From assembly GCA_031256675.1 (NCBI GenBank), contig JAIRQC010000060.1, positions 1-55,079 of the forward strand: a DNA stretch of 55,079 bases. Direction: 5' to 3'. The notes under the pieces were generated by a model. The model searched no databases and was not told the origin of the DNA. It was given only the letters and a program-made list of their open reading frames with translations. The DNA is from Rikenellaceae bacterium (lineage in GTDB: Bacteria > Bacteroidota > Bacteroidia > Bacteroidales > Rikenellaceae). The translations under genes and the position numbers were made by a program. Positions 49,401 to 55,079 of the stretch are shown piece by piece. How positions within the stretch are numbered: position 1 is the stretch's first letter; every line of letters begins with the position of its first letter.

Positions 49401-49681
49401 GCTTCATGGGAGGGCAGACCGATAAACGAAAAAACGAGTGCGTCGCCCAACTGTACAGCGATGGAATATTCGCCGTTCTGAGAGGTTGTCGCGCCGCCGC
49501 CGCCTTTCACGGTGACGGCTGCTCCGGCAAGCGGAACTCCAGCCCCGTCGGTTACTTTGCCGCGCAGGGTGTTTTGGGCCAATGCGCCCACCGTGCCCGC
49601 AAGAAACATCGACAGTGCGAGCATTCCAGCCCGCAACATCGACATTCTCCTCCGGATTTTTGCAGAGTTGTAAATTTTCAT
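46487..49681 (-). CDS. SusC/RagA-like TonB-dependent transporter
   Basis: LRGKVTDGAGVPLAGAAVTVKGGGGATTSQNGEYSI...EVVVVGYGTQKRSSLTASISQISGAELLKS...SIRGSTSTPVYIVDGIYRPINDIDPSEIETVSILKDASATSIYGLGGANGVVIITTKKG. Confidence 0.97.
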   Translation of the reverse strand: MKIYNSAKIRRRMSMLRAGMLALSMFLAGTVGALAQNTLRGKVTDGAGVPLAGAAVTVKGGGGATTSQNGEYSIAVQLGDALVFSFIGLPSHEATYTGQATIDVVLKENEAEVEEVVVVGYGTQKRSSLTASISQISGAELLKSPSSNISSVLGGRITGLSSSQMSGQPGADQATLSIRGSTSTPVYIVDGIYRPINDIDPSEIETVSILKDASATSIYGLGGANGVVIITTKKGAKSAPKINYRGACGVSVNASFPEFLDGPGYAYWYNKAWELDQQYLGNIPTAAQYPFTKAMVDKMLNNDDSDGWGNTDWIGETFGVGRNQQHSVSVAGGSDNSSYFASLGYMDQTGNIKNFNYDRYNLRTNLETRLGKNLTFSLGVAGQAGRRTSPGFSAGGASDTSIAASDMPWMSIAEQAIYAHPYLPKTFNGLPVASVGLSSGQRYSPIAAVEQSGHSVNQTYSVQSNLSLKWDVPWVKGLSAKFVGSYDLSTTFGKSVSTPYRVMLENLRLGTFSETVDVRGNTVIRDTESASKESFTVSQTSLNYIGSMGKHDYSAMALLETQSRNRSNIRAGQEGFMTPDLVELDVASGAIDRSVVGGNSSLRRKASLVWRGNYSYMSRYLLEFSGRYDGSDSFSGNVKGKRWLFAPAVSLGWRISEASFFEKAKSVMDNLKIRASAGRTANDYVPVSYAYLALLNSTANPLVTDGTSQTGLQVGTEPNMELTWNTTDSYNIGFDATLWKGLLGVEFDAFYNYNYDIISAAAGYPPSMGGYYPTYMNANKRDIKGFETTLSHRNTIGKEFSYGARFNMSYAYNRWLQYADSPNTYAYQQNTGKAVNTRRIMIADGLFRDEYDVQHSPYFAGKTPRPGDVKYKDLNGDGIISEADRAVAGRPTMPKLMGGFGVWASWKGFDVDLTFTGAAIFDVYLTGTYANGNDDTSVFTRPFKGSANAPRYLVEGSWRTDNTGGEFPRLSIATPDGSNYNGYASTFWARDGKYIRLKSAQLGYTFPKEWMTKIGVGSVRIYVEGSNLFTVSGLPKGVDPERPGVTQGYYPQQRVIMGGLTITL

Positions 49682-49767
49682 GGCAAACAGGGTTATTCGT
49701 TAAAATTAATCATATTGTATAGACGTTGCGCGCAAATATTACACGGCATGGTTTCAGATATTTATAG

Positions 49768-51084
49768 TTATTTAATCGGGTTCTTGATCGCCTCGGCCAC
49801 GATCTTCCACCAACCGCGCGAGACAATGTGCGAAATGTCGAAAACCATCACTCCGTCGCAGGCTGACATAACCATGCGTATCGCCAGGGAAAACTCTTCG
49901 GGATGGTTGGCGTACTGCTCTACGTAGATGCTGCCGATAAGCGGCGCGGCACCGCGGGTCAACTCCCGTGCATGTTTTGCCCCCCCCTCGACCGTATACC
50001 AGTCGTCCTCGGCTTCCGACATTGCCGCTTCTGTGCGTTTTGCGACCGCCGCGCGACGACGTTTGCCGTCGTCCGTCGTAATGTCTGTGTAGTACAGTCC
50101 TGTCATATAAATGTCGAACAGTTCGGCACAGCCCCATTTTCGGTATTCCGACGTGGCCCAGTCGTAATCGCGCGACGGGTCGTAATCGCGGCTGGCCCAG
50201 TTCACTCCGACCTCGTAATAGGTCGGGTACCATGCTCCCGTATAGGTTCCGAATTCTACCTCCGGAGCGGCCTGCCTTATCGTCCGGCGCGCCTCTTCGA
50301 AAAAAGTATATATAACCCCGGCGCGCCACTCGACCCACTTCTTGAAAAGCGGCCCGCGCCGCCATCTCATTTTGTCGCTATCTTCCTCCCAATAGAGTAT
50401 ATCTTCGGGAAAATTACCGACCGTGATTCCTGCGTAACGTTCGAACTCGCGGCGAGAGAGGTCGGAGAAGTCGCCGGTTATGCCATCGTAACGCACGCGA
50501 TCGAGGATGATGCCGTCGAGATGCGGGTAGCGTCCGGCAAATTCGGCAAGCACGTCCAACTGGTAGCGACGCACCTCCGGATCGGCAGGGTTGAGCATCC
50601 CGTTGTAAGTTGTTTTGATCTTCTCGATCGGCGTCATCACGCCATTATTATATATGAGCGACTGCCACTGCGGATATTGTTTATAAATAATGCCTCGCCC
50701 AAAGAAGTTGTGACCACCACAGAAAATGTTGAGCGATGCGCTGATCCGCATACCTATGCGGTGACACTCATTTATCATGATGGCCGTCAGGTCATAATCC
50801 TGATCGCGGTACCATCCTTCCCATTCTCCCATGAATGGAGCTATGCGGCTGTGCCAGCATACCTCGCCCATGATCGACTTCACATCAAGCACAACGTCGG
50901 TAAATCCTGTATCTTTGGCCAGTTGCAGGTAATGACGCACCGAGTCGGGCGAGGAGAGCCGCCGGTAATTGGCCTCACAATCAAACCAGAGGCAGGCCTG
51001 TTTCTGATTTACCGCAGAATCACGCGCTGCGAACGATGCACCGCAGAACGACAGAAACATTATGACAGGCAGGGCATTTCGCAT
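49768..51084 (-). CDS. GHL10-like secreted protein, paralogue 3
   Basis: MRNALPVIMFLSFCGASFAARDSAVNQKQACLWFDCEANYRRLSSPDSVRHYLQL...DGIILDRVRYDGITGDFSDLSRREFERYAG...GTYTGAWYPTYYEVGVNWASRDYDPSRDYDWA. Confidence 0.8.
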   Translation of the reverse strand: MRNALPVIMFLSFCGASFAARDSAVNQKQACLWFDCEANYRRLSSPDSVRHYLQLAKDTGFTDVVLDVKSIMGEVCWHSRIAPFMGEWEGWYRDQDYDLTAIMINECHRIGMRISASLNIFCGGHNFFGRGIIYKQYPQWQSLIYNNGVMTPIEKIKTTYNGMLNPADPEVRRYQLDVLAEFAGRYPHLDGIILDRVRYDGITGDFSDLSRREFERYAGITVGNFPEDILYWEEDSDKMRWRRGPLFKKWVEWRAGVIYTFFEEARRTIRQAAPEVEFGTYTGAWYPTYYEVGVNWASRDYDPSRDYDWATSEYRKWGCAELFDIYMTGLYYTDITTDDGKRRRAAVAKRTEAAMSEAEDDWYTVEGGAKHARELTRGAAPLIGSIYVEQYANHPEEFSLAIRMVMSACDGVMVFDISHIVSRGWWKIVAEAIKNPIK

Positions 51085-51114
51085 AGCGGTATTCGGTTGA
51101 TGGATATTCGACAG

Positions 51115-51122
51115 CAAATATA
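51115..51122 (-). promoter_or_regulatory. -7 box (TATATTTG on minus) upstream of GHL10-like paralogue 3
   Basis: caaatata on the plus strand, ~30 bp upstream of ATG 51084. Confidence 0.45.
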
Positions 51123-51168
51123 GAAAAATATTTTCTATTGCGCGACTTGAAAATAAAATAATTTATTT

Positions 51169-52224
51169 CTACGGAACGCATGAGATCACCACTGCCGTAG
51201 GAACCTTGCGTTCGACTATTGTCACGCCGCTACCCGTATCGCTCGGGCGGTTAAGGACGCTCCCTTCGCATCCGACAATGGTCGATGAGCCTCCACCGTC
51301 GAGATTGATCGCATCGACAACACCTTTCGAGATGAGTTTACTGGCAAGCTCGTCGAGTGTAAAGCCCGACGAACCGTTCATGTTGCGCCCGTCGCAGACT
51401 ATCAGCACAATCTTGTCATCAGATGTCGCTCCAATCGCCGTGCGCGGCTGGCGCGATGTTCCGGCGATGCCGCCGCCGTCGAAAACCTCTTTCCAGTAGC
51501 TCTCTACAGCTACGTTTATTCCGCCCCGCACCAGCGACGGGCCGCCTCCGACAGCTTCGCGCGGACTCCACAGTGCAGCTCCGACGGTCGCCACGGTGGG
51601 CGGCGAGGCCATGAAGGTTTTGGTGCGTTCGTCGTTATCCAGTGGCGATAGGAAACCGTATGGTTTGCTGCCGTCGGAGGTCATGCAATATATCCACTGT
51701 GCCTCGAAAGCCCCCGAAGCCATTTGTCCGAAAGCGGAACGCACAGGATAGACCGTCACATTGTTGTCGGATGCATCCTTGCGCGTAAGAGACAGTATAT
51801 TGATGGCTTTTAGAACGTTGCTCGTTATGAGCAGGCTTTGCGAAGCGCCGCCGGAGAAGTAGCCGCCGTTGACCGTTATGAACGGCATGCCTTTGCCCTC
51901 CGAAGCAAACTCGGCATGAATCGCCGAGGGCTCTTTTGCCGGAGAGACATATACGGCGTTGAATCTCAGTTTGGGATTGGCGTGCAGATCGGCCACGGCG
52001 ACATAGCCTTTGCAAACGCTTCCATTTCCCAGATCGTCCTCGAACGGCGTTACCGTGAGCCCGTCGGGATAGCCGGTCGGTTCAGGTTGAGGTTGAGGTT
52101 GCTCTGCGTCAGGGTCAGGGAATTCGTAATGCGGCTTTTCCCCGTTGCCGCATGAAGCGATGAGAAGAAGCAGCGTTACTGCTGCCAGAAATGTTGTAAA
52201 GGAATGCTGTTTCATAGTCGACAA
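51169..52224 (-). CDS. Phosphodiester glycosidase (NAGPA-like) lipoprotein
   Basis: Lipobox LLIASCGNG; FITVNGGYFSGGASQSLLI...AVGGGPSLVRGG...RQPRTAIGATSDDKIVLIVCDGRN...VDAINLDGGGSSTIV. Confidence 0.85.
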   Translation of the reverse strand: MSTMKQHSFTTFLAAVTLLLLIASCGNGEKPHYEFPDPDAEQPQPQPEPTGYPDGLTVTPFEDDLGNGSVCKGYVAVADLHANPKLRFNAVYVSPAKEPSAIHAEFASEGKGMPFITVNGGYFSGGASQSLLITSNVLKAINILSLTRKDASDNNVTVYPVRSAFGQMASGAFEAQWIYCMTSDGSKPYGFLSPLDNDERTKTFMASPPTVATVGAALWSPREAVGGGPSLVRGGINVAVESYWKEVFDGGGIAGTSRQPRTAIGATSDDKIVLIVCDGRNMNGSSGFTLDELASKLISKGVVDAINLDGGGSSTIVGCEGSVLNRPSDTGSGVTIVERKVPTAVVISCVP

Positions 52225-52340
52225 GTTTTTTGTGCGATTTTATTTTGTACTATTGCCAGCAAAGATAATTATTTTTATAATAAACAACGTTGATTGCGAA
52301 AAATATATTTATGAATATAGAAAAACTATAATGAGGGTTT

Positions 52341-52369
52341 ATTTGTTGCAGCAAATTTTCGTATCTTTG
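52341..52369 (+). promoter_or_regulatory. ROK gene promoter (TTTG ... TATCTTTG) overlapping a near-palindrome ATTTGTTGCAGCAAAT
   Basis: TTTG 52342-52345, TATCTTTG 52362-52369, ATG at 52389; near-palindrome 52341-52356. Confidence 0.6.
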
Positions 52370-52388
52370 ACACAAATATATCTCCACC

Positions 52389-53597
52389 ATGAACAACTCA
52401 TTCCTGCAACAGGCCAGCGAAGGTAACAGGAGCGCGCTCCTGAAAAAAGAGATCATTCGTCAATGTATCACGGGTGGCTATTATACGATTCCGGAACTGA
52501 GTCGCGAAATGAATATCAGCGTGCCCACCGTAACCAAACTCATCGGAGAATTGAAAGACGAGGGGTTTGTCTACGACTTCGGCAAGCATGGAGCCAACGG
52601 CGGGCGCAAACCAAGCATTTACGGGCTCAATCCCGATGCGGGCTATTTCGTCGGCGTCGACCTGAAAAATGACCGTATGGATATGGGGGTGATCGATTTC
52701 AAGGGAAATTTTACCGAATATCAGACTTTCCGCAACTTCTTGCTCGAGAATTCGCAACAGTCTTTCGACGAACTATGCTCCATAATCAACTCCTTTCTGG
52801 ATGGTCTGCCTGTTTCGCGACAAAAGATACTCGCCGTGGGGATTAATCTTTCGGGGCGCGTGAATTCCGAAAGCGGATACAGTTACAGTTTTTATTTCGT
52901 CGAGGAGAAGCCCATCGCCATGTTGCTCGAAGAGAAGCTCGGCTGCAACGTGTACATAGAAAACGATTCTCGCGCCATGGCTTACGGCGAATATATGATG
53001 GGTGCGGCACATAACGAACGCGATATGCTCTTTGTCAATGCAAGTTGGGGATTGGGTATCGGAATCGTGATCGACGGCAGGCTGTGTTATGGCAAATCGG
53101 GCTTTTCGGGTGAATTCGGCCATTTCCCGTTTTTCGAGAACGAGATTATCTGTCGTTGCGGCAAACGGGGGTGCCTGGAAACCGGAGTTTCGGGTTCGGC
53201 CGTCCATCGCATGTTTCTCGAAAAACTTGGCGAGGGTCGCGCTTCGATGCTGTCTGGCAGATACAAAAAAGGCGAACCGATCACTCTGGACGACATCATG
53301 CTGGCCGTAACGAAAGAGGATGTACTGGCCATAGAGATTACCGAAGAGGTTGGCAATCTTATGGGACGAGCCATATCAGGACTGGTCAACCTGTTCAACC
53401 CCGAGCTTATAGTCATTGGCGGCACGCTGGCCACGGCGCGCGACTACCTGATGCTGCCCATCAAGAGCGCCATAAATAAACACTCTCTGCTGCTCGTGAG
53501 CAAAGACACCACAATCAAATTCTCGAAACTGGGCGAAAAGGCCGGCGTGGCAGGAGCCTGTATGCTTTCGCGCGGCAAGCTGCTCAGGCTGCTTTAA
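52389..53597 (+). CDS. ROK family transcriptional regulator (NagC/XylR-like)
   Basis: N-terminal HTH TIPELSREMNISVPTVTKLIGELKDEGFV; ROK domain VGVDLKNDRMDMGVIDFKG..., CRCGKRGCLETGVSGSAV. Confidence 0.93.
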   Translation: MNNSFLQQASEGNRSALLKKEIIRQCITGGYYTIPELSREMNISVPTVTKLIGELKDEGFVYDFGKHGANGGRKPSIYGLNPDAGYFVGVDLKNDRMDMGVIDFKGNFTEYQTFRNFLLENSQQSFDELCSIINSFLDGLPVSRQKILAVGINLSGRVNSESGYSYSFYFVEEKPIAMLLEEKLGCNVYIENDSRAMAYGEYMMGAAHNERDMLFVNASWGLGIGIVIDGRLCYGKSGFSGEFGHFPFFENEIICRCGKRGCLETGVSGSAVHRMFLEKLGEGRASMLSGRYKKGEPITLDDIMLAVTKEDVLAIEITEEVGNLMGRAISGLVNLFNPELIVIGGTLATARDYLMLPIKSAINKHSLLLVSKDTTIKFSKLGEKAGVAGACMLSRGKLLRLL

Positions 53598-53676
53598 GTT
53601 TCGATATGGCATTAGATTTTTTGCTGAATTATTGTGTTGGCTTTGGTTTATTGTCAAATTTTATATAATTTTGATT

Positions 53677-53886
53677 ATGGTACGCACGGTTCGAAATATT
53701 ATCCGGTTCTATGTCGACGGGTTCCGCGGGATGAGCCGCGTGGGGCGCACTCTGTGGATCATTATTATCGTCAAACTGTTCATAATGTTCGCCGTGTTGA
53801 AAGTTTTCTTTTTTCCCGACTTCATGGCCGGCAAAAACCCCGAGGAACGCAGCCACCACGTGATGCAGGAACTGATAGCCAGATAA
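53677..53886 (+). CDS. DUF4492 family small membrane protein
   Basis: MVRTVRNIIRFYVDGFRGMSRVGRTLWIIIIVKLFIMFAVLKVFFFPDFMAG...; -7 box TAATTTTG 53666-53673. Confidence 0.8.
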   Translation: MVRTVRNIIRFYVDGFRGMSRVGRTLWIIIIVKLFIMFAVLKVFFFPDFMAGKNPEERSHHVMQELIAR

Positions 53887-54179
53887 ATGTGGCTGCACCG
53901 GGCGGAGCACGCTGTCGCGTGTTTCTGGCAGGCGAAACCTACGGCAGACGTCTTTTTTAGGGCTGCAGTCGTCGATCGCCGCTCTCCTGACCGCAGGGGA
54001 GGCGATAAGCATGGCCGTTCGAACGCACAGAGATAAAATATTTGTCACACGGATACTTTTTGTTTCGCAAAATTCGCAAGGCTCACGCTAAACAAAAACG
54101 ACAGATGCTTCAACCGCGCTGAACATTACATTCGGCTCGCATGGTTCTTTTTCGATGATCTCTTTGCCGCAGCCGGCGA

Positions 54180-54415
54180 GCATTGCGACGTTCCATGTGA
54201 CGGGGCGACGACAAAATGTTGCATGCAACGGGGCGGCACAAAAGCAGCCGTAGAACATGGCTATGTTGCATATAACGTGGCAACGACAAAAAGTATTGCG
54301 ACGTTCCATGTGACGGAGCAACGACAAAATGTTGCATGCAACGGGGCGGCACAAAAGCAGCCGTAGAGCATGGCTATGTTACATGTAGCAGGGCAACGAT
54401 AAAAAGCATTGCGAC
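54180..54415. repeat. Two 113-bp tandem repeats plus partial third, with internal sub-repeats
   Basis: (g)cattgcgacgttccatgtgacgg..gcaacgacaaaatgttgcatgcaacggggcggcacaaaagcagccgtag.. at 54180 and 54293; third copy starts at 54406. Confidence 0.9.
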
Positions 54416-54460
54416 ATCCCTAACAGATCAGCACAAAACGTGGCGACGACAGAAAAAAAC

Positions 54461-54555
54461 GCAGAAAGGAGCATGGGGATAAAGTGCGGAAAAGACATGG
54501 GGATAAGACGCAGGAAAGAACATGATGATAAGGGGCGAAAAGGACATGGAGCGAA
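54461..54555. repeat. Imperfect ~24-bp tandem repeat, four units
   Basis: gcagaaaggagcatggggataaagt / gcggaaaagacatggggataaga / gcaggaaagaacatgatgataagg / gcgaaaaggacatggagcg; starts at 54461, 54486, 54510, 54535. Confidence 0.8.
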
Positions 54556-54602
54556 TTTTAGACAAACCCTGACTACTGGTCAAACTTTATTATATTAATA
54601 TT

Positions 54603-55079
54603 ATGGATTATTTACAAACCGTCGACTGGTCGCGTGCGCAGTTTGCCATGACGGCCATTTACCACTGGCTTTTCGTGCCGCTCACGCTGGGACTGGGCTT
54701 CATCATCGCCATCATGGAGACCCTCTACTATCGCACGCGCGACGAGTTCTGGAAGCGTACCACAAAATTCTGGATGCGGCTCTTCGGCATCAACTTCGCC
54801 ATCGGCGTTGCTTCGGGCCTCATTCTCGAATTTGAGTTCGGCACCAACTGGTCGAACTATTCCCACTTCGTTGGCGACATTTTCGGCGCCCCGCTGGCCG
54901 TGGAGGGTATCATGGCCTTTTTCATGGAGAGCACCTTCATCGCCGTGATGTTCTTCGGCTGGAACAAGGTGAGCCGCGGCTTCCACCTCGCCTCGACATG
55001 GCTGACCGCTATCGGGGCCAACCTGTCGGCGGTGTGGATACTGGTGGCCAACTCGTGGATGCAGCACCCGGTGGGCTGT
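54603..55079 (+). CDS. cydA: Cytochrome bd ubiquinol oxidase subunit I, partial (runs off right edge)
   Basis: [116 protein letters not shown]. Confidence 0.95.
   Translation, partial: MDYLQTVDWSRAQFAMTAIYHWLFVPLTLGLGFIIAIMETLYYRTRDEFWKRTTKFWMRLFGINFAIGVASGLILEFEFGTNWSNYSHFVGDIFGAPLAVEGIMAFFMESTFIAVMFFGWNKVSRGFHLASTWLTAIGANLSAVWILVANSWMQHPVGC

Noticed and set aside
49903-51123. 406-aa plus-strand ORF
   Set aside because: Antisense to GHL10-like paralogue 3; no domain recognised.
54088-54354. Minus-strand ORFs over the 113-bp repeats (Cys/His/Arg-rich repeated peptides)
   Set aside because: Two frames give similar low-complexity readings driven by the DNA repeat; no start or RBS support.
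54180-54555. CRISPR array
   Set aside because: Units are contiguous imperfect tandem repeats without unique spacers, and no cas genes are present.

Overview
This 55 kb window looks like chromosomal DNA from a Bacteroidota member (Bacteroidales-like). The evidence is TAnnTTTG -7 promoter boxes, SusC/SusD, DUF3575/DUF3868, NVEALA and DUF4492 families. No search was run; all family names come from reading the translations.

The left ~31 kb is mostly housekeeping: a thrS fragment, pdxA, a B12-dependent nrdJ, folB, a PfkB kinase, tsaB, rpmI-rplT, ssb, folE, a dCMP deaminase, a TIGR01212-type radical SAM gene, a DPM-type glycosyltransferase, dihydroorotase, upp, hflX, tRNA-Ala(GGC), rlmN and a PLP arginine decarboxylase. 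Between these lie decaying accessory islands: a frameshifted fic gene, an NVEALA/propeller pair next to an internally deleted IS5-type transposase, and an alpha-2-macroglobulin tail.

The right part is dominated by an ~18.5 kb polysaccharide-utilisation-type locus (33658-52224, minus) with a divergent ROK regulator. It has SusC/SusD/DUF5018, three GHL10-like paralogues, DUF4434, an AGE-type epimerase, an FAD oxidoreductase, a DUF5009/HGSNAT-like acetyltransferase, a NAGPA-type phosphodiester glycosidase and an AmpG-like MFS permease. It contains no obvious classical GH family and may be an uncharacterised amino-sugar glycan scavenging system.

Other highlights: (1) at the left edge thrS is fused in frame to the body of infC, indicating a deletion or misassembly; (2) a 1304-aa DUF3868/OmpA/TPR protein carries three nested ~225-aa super-repeats; (3) there are 113-bp and ~24-bp tandem repeats upstream of cydA; (4) several strong unexplained hairpins and dispersed repeats are present.
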